A DNA stretch of 64,000 bases from Terrabacter sp. MAHUQ-38 (GCF_014518425.1 NZ_JACVCU010000002.1:124001-188000); one strand, 5' to 3'; positions 53,981-62,361 are shown, counted from the stretch's first letter. Notes: a model not told the origin generated them from the letters alone. A program made the numbers and translations.

Positions 53981-54123
53981 GTCGTCCGTAACCTCGTGCC
54001 GGCGGTCAAAGGCACCGTCGTGCTGCCGTTCCTCTGGTCATCTCGCTGGTGGCAGCCGTCGGCGTCGTGGCCCTCGCGCGTGCGGGAGGAAGAGCCGTCG
54101 TCGTCGCGTGGTGTACTGCGCGT

Positions 54124-56289
54124 TCAGCCGCGGGGCTGTCCGGACTGGGACGGACCGATCCGGTACGGGCGCATCATCTCGTTGTCCTCGTGCTCGACGA
54201 TGTGGCAGTGCCACACGTACTGGCCCGGTGTCGCGAACTGCGCCCGGACCCGGGTCACCTGTCCGGGGTAGGCGATCACCGTGTCCTTGACCCCGGTCTC
54301 CCACGCCTCGGGCGGGGTTACGGCTCCGTCGAGTCGCAGCGGCAGGATCACCTCATCCTCGTCGTCGAGGGCCAGGGCCTGGCGGTTGACCACCTCGAAG
54401 GCCACCTCATGGACGTGCATCGGGTGGGCATCGGCCGTGGTGTTGTAGAACTCCCAGACCTCCGTATCGCCGACGGCTGGGTTCTCGCTGGGCGGGTCCA
54501 TCCAGAGCCGCTCGACGAGCGCCCCGGAATCAGCCGTGCCCAGCACGGCCTCCACGGGCCCCTCCACCTCCGCGCCCCCGGCATCGGTGCCGACGCCAGC
54601 CTTCTCGATCAGGGCCAGCGGACGGCTTCGCACCTCAGCCGGCAGGGACGTGAGCGCGGGCAGCTGCAGGAACTCGGGTGGGGTGGTGGGGTCCGGGCCG
54701 ACAGCTGGCACGACCCGGAACTGCAGGAGCTGCCCGGTCGAATCCGGGTCGGCAACCTCGAACCCGTCGGGCGGATCGCCACCGGGCTCGCCGCCGCCGA
54801 ACGGCTCGTCGGGGCCGACGTTGCGCAGCACGTAGTTCCCGACGGGCACGTCGGTGAAGTCGACGATGAGATCGGCGCGCTCGGCCAACGCCATGAGCAG
54901 TCGGTTCCCGTGGCCCGCAGTGAGGTTCACCGGTGCGGACAGGAACCCGCCCTCGTTGCCGATGACCCAGACCCGCACGCCGGGGATCTGGCTGAAGTCC
55001 AGGATGAGGAAGCGGGACTGGCAGCCGTTGAGGAAGCGCAGCCGGTAGCGCCGCTGCTCCACCCGCTGGAACGGCCACGTCGCGCCATTGGCCATGATCG
55101 TGTTGCCGAAGAACTCCGGGTTCCAGATCGGTGAGAACTCGCCTGTGGGGATGTAGTGGGCCACGAGGCCGTCGAAGAAGTCACGGGAGCTCGGGTAGAA
55201 CAGCGACCCGTCGGCGTCGAACGAACGGTCCTGCAGCGCGATCGGGATCTCGTAGTAGCTCTTGTTCGACGGGAACCGGTCGCCTTCTCTGGGTGCCGGG
55301 CCCGGCAGGACTGCCGCCCTGCCGCTGCGGCTGTCCAGGACAGCCTTGTCGCCGTGCGGCCCGCCGCGGATGATGTAGAACCCAGCCGGCCCCGCGTAGA
55401 CGTTGAGACGGGTCATGCCGAGGGTGTGGTCGTGGTACCACTTCGTCGATGCCCGATCCGGGTTCGGGTACTGGAAGGTGGCGAAGCCGGGCCCCCATGC
55501 CACGCCGTAGCGGGACTGGGCCTTGCCGGCGAAGAAGTCGTACCAGCTGCCGACGGTGGCGTAGCCCGCGGGGATGTTGGTGGCCGCCGGGAGGTACCAG
55601 GCCTCGGCGTACCCGTCGCTCTCGTCTCCCACGTGGAGCGATCCGTGGACGTGGGTCACCATCGGCACCGGTCCCGGGTATGGCCCGGGGGTCGCGGCGA
55701 ACGCGGGCCGCGAGTCGCGGCCCGCGGGTCCGCCGGGTGGGTTGGCCCAGTGCAGCGTGGGATCGACGGGCAGCAGGTGTGGCAGGTAGCCACCATCTGG
55801 CCGGACCAGCTCGTTGACCCACTTCACCCGCACCGGTCGTCCCGTTCGGGCCTCGATCGTCAGCGACGGCGCGTGGTGGAGCAGGGTCCCGCGGCTGCTC
55901 TGGGCCGTAACGGGGCCGTATCCCCACACCGTGGTGGCTGGCAAGCCCGCCGGCAGGATCTGCTGCTGGAACTGGCGAACGGAGATCTCGTAGTAGTCGG
56001 CCGGCTTACCGCCTGGCAGGGTGAGCGTCGCTGCTCGTGGCATGACAGGCGGGATGAGCAGGGGCGTGACGAACTTGGGGATGGCGGAGGGATGCAGAGT
56101 GCCGCCGGGCACCTCGGCGAGCGCCACCTTCGTGCCGTTCGGCAGGTAGGCGTAGAGGACGAAGCCGAACCCGGCTCCTCCCGCCGCCCTGATGAATGTC
56201 CGCCGACTAAAGACGGAGCGTCCGTTGCCGAGCGGCCGTCCAGCGGCGGCCGCCACGGGGCCATCATGAGAGCCACCGTATGCGGCCAT
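54124..56289 (-). CDS. Multicopper oxidase (CotA/bilirubin-oxidase type), TAT-exported
   Basis: A 721-residue laccase-like oxidase. A TAT-type leader is at the N-terminus (SRRTFIRAAGGAGFGF). Copper motifs occur in order: MVTHVHGSLHVGD, KWYHDHTLGMTRL, then HPMHVHEVAFEVV and YVWHCHIVEHEDNEMM near the C-terminus (HCH-x3-H with the axial Met). It oxidises substrates with O2 outside the membrane. ATG 56289 has an aggagat site. No DosR-like box was seen upstream; it may be read through from the SDR gene 139 bp before it. Confidence 0.92.
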   Translation of the reverse strand: MAAYGGSHDGPVAAAAGRPLGNGRSVFSRRTFIRAAGGAGFGFVLYAYLPNGTKVALAEVPGGTLHPSAIPKFVTPLLIPPVMPRAATLTLPGGKPADYYEISVRQFQQQILPAGLPATTVWGYGPVTAQSSRGTLLHHAPSLTIEARTGRPVRVKWVNELVRPDGGYLPHLLPVDPTLHWANPPGGPAGRDSRPAFAATPGPYPGPVPMVTHVHGSLHVGDESDGYAEAWYLPAATNIPAGYATVGSWYDFFAGKAQSRYGVAWGPGFATFQYPNPDRASTKWYHDHTLGMTRLNVYAGPAGFYIIRGGPHGDKAVLDSRSGRAAVLPGPAPREGDRFPSNKSYYEIPIALQDRSFDADGSLFYPSSRDFFDGLVAHYIPTGEFSPIWNPEFFGNTIMANGATWPFQRVEQRRYRLRFLNGCQSRFLILDFSQIPGVRVWVIGNEGGFLSAPVNLTAGHGNRLLMALAERADLIVDFTDVPVGNYVLRNVGPDEPFGGGEPGGDPPDGFEVADPDSTGQLLQFRVVPAVGPDPTTPPEFLQLPALTSLPAEVRSRPLALIEKAGVGTDAGGAEVEGPVEAVLGTADSGALVERLWMDPPSENPAVGDTEVWEFYNTTADAHPMHVHEVAFEVVNRQALALDDEDEVILPLRLDGAVTPPEAWETGVKDTVIAYPGQVTRVRAQFATPGQYVWHCHIVEHEDNEMMRPYRIGPSQSGQPRG

Positions 56290-56428
56290 GGGATCTCCTC
56301 TTTCCGTGTGGTGGCTCACGGCGACCCCCAGGAGGTCGCGGCTGCTTGGAACAGGAGCGAGAATCGCCCGGGAGCTGTCGTCTGCAACGCCGTTGGTGCG
56401 ACACGGCGCGCCGTGTCGCCCGGACCGC

Positions 56429-57190
56429 TCAACGGGCCAGGTAGCCGCCGTCGATCGGGTAGTACGCGCCGGTGGCGAAGGACGCGGCATCGCTGGCGAG
56501 CCACGCCACGAGCTCAGCGACCTCATGGGGTTCGCCGATGCGCTGGAGGGCATGTTGCCCGGCAAGGACCTGCAGCGTTGCCTCGTCCAGGTTGCGCTCC
56601 AGCAACGGCGTGCGGATGAAGCCGGGGCCCACCGCGTTCACCCTGATCCCGTCGGCGGCATGGTCCCAAGCCGCCACCTGCGTGAGACCGACGACGGCGT
56701 GCTTGGCCGCCGTGTACGCGCTCGCAGTCGGGAAACCCACGGCACCCAGGATCGACGCCATGTTGATGATGGAGCCGCCGCGCCCGCTCGCTTTCATCGC
56801 TCTGATAGCGGCACGCTGGGTGTAGAAGACGCCGTCGAGGTTCACGCGGATGACCTCCCGCCAGGCCTCATCGCTGTAGTCACCGCTCGTCAGGGCGGCG
56901 CCGCCGATGCCCGCGTTGCAGACCGCGACGTCGACGTGGCCGAGGGCGCTGAGTGTCCCAGCTATCGCGGCGTCCACCGAGGCCGGGTCGCCCACGTCCA
57001 CCACCACGCCGTGTGTCCGACACTCGACAGCGTCCAGCTCCTTGAGCACCAGCTCGATCTGGTCCCAGTCCTGGTCCCAGATCGAGATGTCAGCGCCCGA
57101 ACGAGCCATCGTGCCGGCACAGGCACGTCCGATGCCGGACGCCCCACCGGTGATGACAGCAACCTTGCCTCCGAGACCGTATGTGTTCAT
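56429..57190 (-). CDS. SDR-family NAD(P)-dependent oxidoreductase
   Basis: A 253-residue classical short-chain dehydrogenase. The TGxxxGIG site is ITGGASGIGRACAG, followed by the NAG motif (VAVCNAGIGG) and catalytic Ser, Tyr and Lys in SIINMASILGAVGFP and SAYTAAKHAVVGLTQ. PGFIRTPLLERN and GAYYPIDGGYLAR end it. The acidic residue in ISIWDQDWDQ suggests NAD preference. Substrate unknown. A box (GGGCCATTGGTCCC) is 58 bp upstream. Confidence 0.92.
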   Translation of the reverse strand: MNTYGLGGKVAVITGGASGIGRACAGTMARSGADISIWDQDWDQIELVLKELDAVECRTHGVVVDVGDPASVDAAIAGTLSALGHVDVAVCNAGIGGAALTSGDYSDEAWREVIRVNLDGVFYTQRAAIRAMKASGRGGSIINMASILGAVGFPTASAYTAAKHAVVGLTQVAAWDHAADGIRVNAVGPGFIRTPLLERNLDEATLQVLAGQHALQRIGEPHEVAELVAWLASDAASFATGAYYPIDGGYLAR

Positions 57191-57247
57191 CGTGCCCTTC
57201 CTCTCTGCGTCAGCCACCACTCTGCGACGGCATGAAGCGGCGGGGCA

Positions 57248-57261
57248 GGGCCATTGGTCCC
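57248..57261. promoter_or_regulatory. DosR-like box
   Basis: GGGCCATTGGTCCC: exact match, 58 bp before the SDR at 57190. Confidence 0.7.
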
Positions 57262-57351
57262 TCGTGCACCCAGCGGCAGCCACCTCCAGGGAGACGCCGA
57301 CACGGGTTGTCCGCCACCACGAGCTCCTCGCTCCGGGTGCGGCGTCTTCTC

Positions 57352-57365
57352 AGGACCAGTGGCCC
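57352..57365. promoter_or_regulatory. DosR-like box, one mismatch
   Basis: AGGACCAGTGGCCC, 85 bp before the DUF6448 gene at 57450; only the outer base departs from the consensus. The divergent SDR/DUF6448 pair thus has one box for each gene. Confidence 0.6.
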
Positions 57366-57449
57366 TCCCGCGACGCAGGATCGGATGCCAGGCTCGGTGA
57401 ATGGCGTAGGGCCGCTCTCGATGCATCGCGACGACACCTGGAGGAGACC

Positions 57450-57962
57450 ATGCCCCCGCACTGTGACACGTTGGATGGGCCGGTGGTGGTTGCTGCCCGC
57501 CAAGCCCTTGAGTCAGGCGACCTCACGAGGGTCCTTCCGTTCGTACCGGAAGCCGCCGAGGAGGAGGTGCGGGACACCTTCCTGGCCACGCTTCGCGTGC
57601 GCCCGATGGGTGTCGACGCGCGAGACCTGGCCGACCGGCTGTTCTTCGAGACGGTGGTTCGCCTCCATCGCCTCGGCGAGGGTGAGCCCTACACGGGGGT
57701 CAAACCGGCGGGTCAGCCGGAGGGGCCGGTGATCCCGCTGGCCGAGGAAGCTGTCGAGTCGGGCTCCGCCCAGCAGGTGGCCGCATTCCTGACCCGCGTG
57801 CTCGAGACCGAGCTCGATACGCGGCTGGAGCAGGTCCGCGAGCTGCGCGAACGCCGCGGCCGCTCGGTGCCGGATGACCGCCGCTACGTCGAGGCGATGC
57901 TTGGTTTCGAGGTGTACACGCACCACGTTCTCGAGGCCATGCACGGGTCGGCCCACGGGTGA
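57450..57962 (+). CDS. DUF6448-family protein
   Basis: A 170-residue protein. It begins PPHCDTLDGPVVVAARQALE, has VLPFVPEAAEEEVRDTF and DLADRLFFETVVRLHRLGEG, then PYTGVKPAGQPEGPVIPLAE, matching my memory of the DUF6448 family in anaerobe-tolerant bacteria and archaea. The HCD near the N-terminus and conserved His/Glu residues suggest a metal site. No signal peptide. ATG 57450 has a ggaggaga site. Confidence 0.8.
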   Translation: MPPHCDTLDGPVVVAARQALESGDLTRVLPFVPEAAEEEVRDTFLATLRVRPMGVDARDLADRLFFETVVRLHRLGEGEPYTGVKPAGQPEGPVIPLAEEAVESGSAQQVAAFLTRVLETELDTRLEQVRELRERRGRSVPDDRRYVEAMLGFEVYTHHVLEAMHGSAHG

Positions 57963-58015
57963 AGCTCGTCATGCCGGTCGTGAAGGCGGCCGGACTCGAC
58001 CACCAGCCCGCCACC

Positions 58016-58300
58016 TCAAGCCAGAGGCGAGCGGAGTTTCGGCAGTGGTCGTGGGCCGCGTAGGAGCGCTCGGCTGTCCGCCGGCTGAACCGCGAGACCT
58101 GCGCCGGCGAAGGAGTGGGTCAACAGGTTGAGCCACAAGATCTGGGCGGGGAGCAGGAGCAGCGGCACTCCGAAGAATGGGCCCGAGCAGCATGAGGACC
58201 ACTTCGGACCCACCACCGGAGTTCGGTCCGACGAGGCGCAGGCGAAGGGCGGCCACGGCGGCCGAGAGCCGCGGGGGCTGCCCTCGGAGACGGTGCCAGT
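58016..58300 (-). pseudogene. P-type ATPase C-terminal relic
   Basis: The frame reads FFGVPLLLLPAQILWLNLLT, the TM5-TM6 segment of a P2-type cation ATPase, and after a frameshift near 58200 its upstream part (GGGSEVVLMLLGP). There is no phosphorylation or hinge domain. It is unlike the intact CtpE-like ATPase at 49862-52315, so it is the remains of another ATPase, possibly of CtpF/MgtA type. Confidence 0.65.
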
Positions 58301-58326
58301 TGCAGCCACGGCACCTTGCTACCCCG

Positions 58327-58908
58327 TCATGTGGCCTCCAGGGTGACGTCGTGCTCACCGGTGAACTGCTCGATGTCGCCTGCCGCCGTGGCGAGGAGCT
58401 CGTCCGCCAGCCGCCGCAACGCCCTGGCAACGGCTACCTCGTCCCCGATCTCCGGAACCGTGGGGTCGCCAGGGCTCCGGTGGCTGTGGCCCGCCGCAGT
58501 GAGGTGGCGTTGAGAGTCAGCCAGCAGAACCACTTTCGCGTCGGTGTCCTCGTCTGACTCGAAGATCGTGATCCGCACCTGCCAGTCGCGCACTCGGCGC
58601 CACTCGTGGGTGGTCGCAGGTTGTGGCGTGGCGGCTGTGAGTGGCGCGGTGCTGGAAGACGCGGGCGGGCCGGCCTCAACCGGCACCGGCGCGTTCTGCT
58701 CTCGCACCGAGGCGCTCGCTTCCTGCGGTCCGATGCGCAGGACGGAGCCGTGTCCCGGGAAGAACAGCCCGACGTGGCCATCACTCCAGCGGACGAGGAA
58801 CGGCGGTGTGCCGTCCGGACCGCGCGCCTCGAGGACCTCCCCGTCGTGTAGCGGCGCCGAGACGGTGGGAGGAGCGAGGATGATGCGGTCGCCGACATGC
58901 GCTTTCAT
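58327..58908 (-). CDS. DUF1918 domain protein with extended C-terminus
   Basis: A 193-residue protein. Residues 1-58 match DUF1918 (MKAHVGDRIILAPP, GEVLEARGPDGTPPFLVRWS, GHVGLFFPGHGSVLRIG), a small beta-barrel found across actinobacteria. A Pro/Ala linker follows, and residues 105-193 form a dsRBD-like or dodecin-like domain (WRRVRDWQVRITIFESDEDT, KVVLLADSQRHLTAAGHSHR). ATG 58908 with ggagg before it is chosen over ATG 58920. A box lies 113 bp upstream. Confidence 0.85.
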   Translation of the reverse strand: MKAHVGDRIILAPPTVSAPLHDGEVLEARGPDGTPPFLVRWSDGHVGLFFPGHGSVLRIGPQEASASVREQNAPVPVEAGPPASSSTAPLTAATPQPATTHEWRRVRDWQVRITIFESDEDTDAKVVLLADSQRHLTAAGHSHRSPGDPTVPEIGDEVAVARALRRLADELLATAAGDIEQFTGEHDVTLEAT

Positions 58909-59020
58909 GAGTGCCTCCATGGGTGCGAGCGCTCAGTCATGCGGGGCCTTGTCCGGGCGCCGAGCTGGCGCTGGTGTTCTCTGCCGACGCCAGTCTGAGA
59001 CCGTGCGAGCCCCGACTGCA

Positions 59021-59034
59021 GGGCCGTAGGTCCC
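59021..59034. promoter_or_regulatory. DosR-like box
   Basis: GGGCCGTAGGTCCC: exact match, 113 bp before the DUF1918 gene at 58908. Confidence 0.65.
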
Positions 59035-59127
59035 GCGACCCGGAATGTGCCCAGCCACGCGGCGCCGAGAGGCGGGGACGCGGCGGGCCTTCCTGCAGGC
59101 CCGACGAAGGTGCGTGCGCCCATGGCA

Positions 59128-59141
59128 GGGACGAAAGCCCC
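59128..59141. promoter_or_regulatory. DosR-like box
   Basis: GGGACGAAAGCCCC: exact match, 80 bp before the kinase-fusion gene at 59221. Confidence 0.65.
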
Positions 59142-59220
59142 TGATCAGTCTCGGTCAAGAGAGAGCAGGCTGGGGGTGTCAGAGCTTGAGTGTCGGTACG
59201 GCGCCGAGGAGTGAGGCGTG

Positions 59221-60810
59221 ATGAGTGACTGGGGTGCGACGGTGCGCGAGACCCACTCTGCGGTGGTTCTGCTGATGGGCGAGCACGCATACAAGATCAA
59301 GAAGCCGGTCGACCTGGGCTTCCTGGACTTCACGACGCGGGCGTCGCGTGAGCACGCGTGCCACCGCGAGCTGGTTCTCAATCGACGGATGGCTGCGGAT
59401 GTCTACGAAGGAGTGGCCGACGTACTCGGGCCTGACGGCCGACCGTGCGAACACGTCCTGGTGATGCGGCGGATGCCTGACGAACTGCGGTTGAGCACAT
59501 TGGTTGACCAAGGTGTCGACGTGACCGCCGCACTCCGGCACCTCGCCCGAGATCTAGCCGCCTTCCACGCGACCGCAAGGACGAACAGCGAGATCAGCGC
59601 CTGCGGGGCCCCCGACGCGCTCCGAAAGCGTTGGCTGGACAACGTCGGTGCCCTACGACGTCTGGGCGTCACCCTGAATACGCCTGTTGAGCCTTGGATG
59701 ACCGACCGCATCGAGCTCCTGGCGCTGCGTTACCTGGCCGGTCGGGAACCGCTGCTGCATTCACGCATGGCGGCACGTCATGTCCGGGACGGTCATGGCG
59801 ACCTGCTCGCCGACGACATCTTCTGCCTCCCTGACGGTCCGCGGACGCTGGACTGCCTCGACTTCGACGACCGGCTCCGCTGGATGGACGTTGTCGACGA
59901 TGTGGCATCTCTGGCCATGGACCTCGAGCGCCTCGGGAGCCCCGCTGCCGCCATGACCCTGCTGCGCTTCTACGAAGAGTTCTCCGGGGATCGGCAACCA
60001 CGCAGCCTGCAACACCACTACATCGCGTACCGAGCCGTGATGCGCGCCAAGGTGGCCGCCATTCGGGCGGCTGAGCGAGGTGGTGGCGACGACGAATCCG
60101 CTGAGACGAGGCGGCTGTGCGCCATCGGTTTGGACCACCTGGAGAAGGCCAAGGTTCGTCTGGTCCTCGTCGGCGGATCCCCCGCCTCCGGCAAGACGAC
60201 GCTCGCCGAGGCCTTGGGTGCTGCAATGCCCGCCGCGGTCCTGTCGAGTGACCGCGCACGCAAGGAGCTGAGCGGGATGTCGCCGAAGGAGCATGCGCCC
60301 GCGGCATTCCAACAGGGCATCTACCGGCCGGAGACAACCGGCGAGACCTACGCATGGCTAGCGGACCACGCTCACGCCATGCTCGCGATGGGTGAGAACG
60401 TCGTGGTGGACGCATCGTTCGCCGCGGACGTGCTACGCGTGCCGTTCCGCAAGGCATCGGCGGACTCCAACGCCGATCTCGTGGAGCTCTGCTGTCGGCT
60501 CCCGGATGCGGTACGCGAGGCACGATTGACCTCGCGTGCAGCCTTTCCCGACGACCTCAGCGACGCCGACCTCGCGGTCGGCCGCGAGCTCCACGCCTTG
60601 GCGGACCCCTGGCCAGAGGCGGTGGAGGTGCCGACCGGGGGCTCCGGGGCCAACGCCGTCAGGTCGGCGTTGCTGTCCGTCGAGGGGGCAGCACGTTCCC
60701 AGTCCACGCGGACGGAGTCCAGCCACGTCGATGCGGGTCTGGAAAGTCACCGGGCTCAGCGGCGGACGGATCCGTCGTGGGGAGCGTGCCGTACCTCTCC
60801 CCCACGATGA
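59221..60810 (+). CDS. Aminoglycoside-phosphotransferase-like / P-loop kinase fusion (Rv2004c-like)
   Basis: A 529-residue two-domain protein. Residues 1-310 are APH/kinase-like: YKIKKPVDLGFLDFTT (Lys-rich strand), HVRDGHGDLLADDIFCLP (catalytic loop with HGD) and DCLDFDDRLRWMDVVDDVAS (metal loop). Residues 320-490 are an AAA_33 P-loop kinase: VLVGGSPASGKTTLAEALG and SSDRARKELSG, VVVDASFAA. Order and length match M. tuberculosis Rv2004c, a DosR-regulon protein of unknown function (family knowledge). The last 30 residues are low-complexity. A box lies 80 bp upstream. Confidence 0.88.
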   Translation: MSDWGATVRETHSAVVLLMGEHAYKIKKPVDLGFLDFTTRASREHACHRELVLNRRMAADVYEGVADVLGPDGRPCEHVLVMRRMPDELRLSTLVDQGVDVTAALRHLARDLAAFHATARTNSEISACGAPDALRKRWLDNVGALRRLGVTLNTPVEPWMTDRIELLALRYLAGREPLLHSRMAARHVRDGHGDLLADDIFCLPDGPRTLDCLDFDDRLRWMDVVDDVASLAMDLERLGSPAAAMTLLRFYEEFSGDRQPRSLQHHYIAYRAVMRAKVAAIRAAERGGGDDESAETRRLCAIGLDHLEKAKVRLVLVGGSPASGKTTLAEALGAAMPAAVLSSDRARKELSGMSPKEHAPAAFQQGIYRPETTGETYAWLADHAHAMLAMGENVVVDASFAADVLRVPFRKASADSNADLVELCCRLPDAVREARLTSRAAFPDDLSDADLAVGRELHALADPWPEAVEVPTGGSGANAVRSALLSVEGAARSQSTRTESSHVDAGLESHRAQRRTDPSWGACRTSPPR

Positions 60811-60829
60811 CGCGTTCAGCACTGGTGCA

Positions 60830-61066
60830 TTAGTCCAGCGGGAGCAGGTTCGGGCGGCGACGGCCGAACACGAAGTAGGCCAGAGGTCCCACAGTGTTGA
60901 CGAAGGTGGCGCAGGCCCATGCCCAGCCGGGTCCGTTGAGTTCTTCCGGCCGACGGTGACGCAGGTCTCGGAGAGCGACAAGCTGAAGACCCACCTGCAC
61001 GACTGCTCCGATCACGACCCAGCCACGCTGCGGGTTGCTCAGGTCACCCCAGGACTTCTTTCTCAT
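60830..61066 (-). CDS. Small PLDc_N-like membrane protein
   Basis: A 78-residue protein with two hydrophobic helices (GWVVIGAVVQVGLQLVALR and AWACATFVNTVGPLAYFVFG) followed by RRRPN. This is the phospholipase D-type N-terminal anchor seen alone in many actinobacterial small proteins. ATG 61066 has a ggaggagag site. The strand is opposite to the kinase-fusion gene and convergent with it. A 15-bp weak box (GAGCCAAGTGGACCC, 61154) lies upstream. Confidence 0.75.
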   Translation of the reverse strand: MRKKSWGDLSNPQRGWVVIGAVVQVGLQLVALRDLRHRRPEELNGPGWAWACATFVNTVGPLAYFVFGRRRPNLLPLD

Positions 61067-61185
61067 GATGCCTCTCCTCCACGGGCCAACGGACGATCCT
61101 CGACCAGCGGTCCGGGAACTGGCCCCGCCGTGCCTGCCTGCGACAAGAGGCCCGAGCCAAGTGGACCCGGACCTCTGTGGCTTGG

Positions 61186-61779
61186 TCACTTGAGGACGGG
61201 GAAGCGCTGGACCAGGTGCAGGCTCTCCCAGGCGCGACCGAGACCGAACGTGTGGCCGGCCTTCCCGAGCAGAAGCAGGACCAGCACCAGGGCGTAGATC
61301 AGGTGGTCATCCATGAACGGGTTGTTCTCGGGCCAGAGCGCCGCACTCCACATCATCAGCATCAGGGCAACTCCGGAAACGGTCGCGATGCGCATGCAGA
61401 TGCCGAGCATCAGCGCGGCGCCGATGCCGGCCAGGGCGACCATGAAGAGCCAGTTGGCCCAGGCAGCGCCGGCAAAGCTCTGGTAGAAGTCCGCCAGCGG
61501 CCCCTTCGTCCCGAACTGGAGGAAGCCCAACGTCGGCGATCCTTCGTTGATCCAGGCCGCGGGGCCGAAGGTGTCGACCGCGCCCGTCTCGGGATCCCGA
61601 CCCGTCGCGAAGCCGAGGGCCAGCAGCTTGTCGAGGAAGGCCCAGGCGAAGATCCAGCCCAGGGACAGACGTGTCGCGGCAGCGACATAGCGGAAGGCCT
61701 GGCTCTTGGGAACGGCCGCGCTCTCTTCCGCGAGAACGTCCTGCCCGGTGGTCGGCGTGTGACGGGCGATGGTGCTCAT
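61186..61779 (-). CDS. DoxX-family membrane protein
   Basis: A 197-residue protein with four TM helices: TRLSLGWIFAWAFLDKLLAL, WLFMVALAGIGAALMLGICM, RIATVSGVALMLMMWSAALW and DHLIYALVLVLLLLGKAGHT. The DoxX pattern (LGWIFAWAFLDK, GHTFGLG) is clear; members act in quinone or thiol redox at the membrane. Its ATG overlaps the stop of the upstream USP gene by 4 bp. A box at 61863, inside that gene, is 84 bp upstream and may give it its own promoter. Confidence 0.88.
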   Translation of the reverse strand: MSTIARHTPTTGQDVLAEESAAVPKSQAFRYVAAATRLSLGWIFAWAFLDKLLALGFATGRDPETGAVDTFGPAAWINEGSPTLGFLQFGTKGPLADFYQSFAGAAWANWLFMVALAGIGAALMLGICMRIATVSGVALMLMMWSAALWPENNPFMDDHLIYALVLVLLLLGKAGHTFGLGRAWESLHLVQRFPVLK

Positions 61780-62312
61780 CGTCGTCTCCCTTCATGTGAC
61801 TCAGTCGATGGTGCGTTGTTGGTCGTGCGTCCCACGATCGGGCGGCTCACGTCGTCCGTGTAGGGACCAATGGCCCGCGTTGAGCTGGATTCCACGACGT
61901 GAAGTGGGCACCGCGCACGTGCAGCGCAGTAGGCGGCGACGGGGGCCGGTTCGTCGAGGGCGCTCGGACGATCCGCTGCCACAACGAGCCCCACGGCTCC
62001 CCGAGCTCGGGCGACGAGTACCTCGCAGGGATCTCTGCTCGGCGTCTCGAAGGTCGCGTGGATCCGGGGTCTTCCCTGCAGCGCCCTCAAGGCAGCCTCG
62101 AAGATGGCGGTATCCGCTTCGGCACGGTCGTGCGGCTGCAGCCCTTCAGGCAGCACCTGTACGAAGCGCACCGCCACACGGAGCTCGCGCGCCAGACGTA
62201 CCGCCTCGAGTGCGACCTCATGGGCAGACCCGTCAACGCCGAGGCCGGCCACGACCTCTGAGTAGAAGCCGGGCCTCGGACGGGCCTTCCGCGGCACTGG
62301 AACATTCCTCAC
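61776..62312 (-). CDS. Universal stress protein-like, single domain
   Basis: A 178-residue UspA-fold protein. The start strand reads VVAGLGVDGSAHEVALEAVR, the middle RVAVRFVQVLPEGLQPHDRA, and the end VEVLVARARGAVGLVVAADR then CPLHVVESS. The ATP motif is weak (no clear G-2x-G-9x-G), so it may be a non-ATP type. The 30 C-terminal residues after CPLHVVESS are unusual; they overlie the box at 61863. GTG 62312 is the chosen start; TTG 62354 would lie inside box 62348. Confidence 0.75.
   Translation of the reverse strand: MRNVPVPRKARPRPGFYSEVVAGLGVDGSAHEVALEAVRLARELRVAVRFVQVLPEGLQPHDRAEADTAIFEAALRALQGRPRIHATFETPSRDPCEVLVARARGAVGLVVAADRPSALDEPAPVAAYCAARARCPLHVVESSSTRAIGPYTDDVSRPIVGRTTNNAPSTESHEGRRR
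61863..61876. promoter_or_regulatory. DosR-like box within the USP gene
   Basis: GGGACCAATGGCCC: exact match, 84 bp before the DoxX start and within the 3' end of the USP reading frame. It could serve DoxX alone. Confidence 0.65.
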
Positions 62313-62347
62313 CTGCCAACGGTGACTGGGTGGCGGGCGACCGAGCT

Positions 62348-62361
62348 GGGCCAACAGTCCC
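62348..62361. promoter_or_regulatory. DosR-like box between USP-DoxX and the sensor kinase
   Basis: GGGCCAACAGTCCC: exact match. It is 36 bp before the USP start on the minus strand and 79 bp before the kinase start on the plus strand, so it may control both. Confidence 0.7.

Noticed and set aside
61083-61096. GGGCCAACGGACGA as a possible box for the PLDc_N-like gene
   Set aside because: Three mismatches on the right arm, and only 17 bp from the start codon, too close for a promoter site.
62270-62287. GGGCCTCGGACGGGCC
   Set aside because: The halves are direct rather than inverted, and it lies inside the USP coding region.
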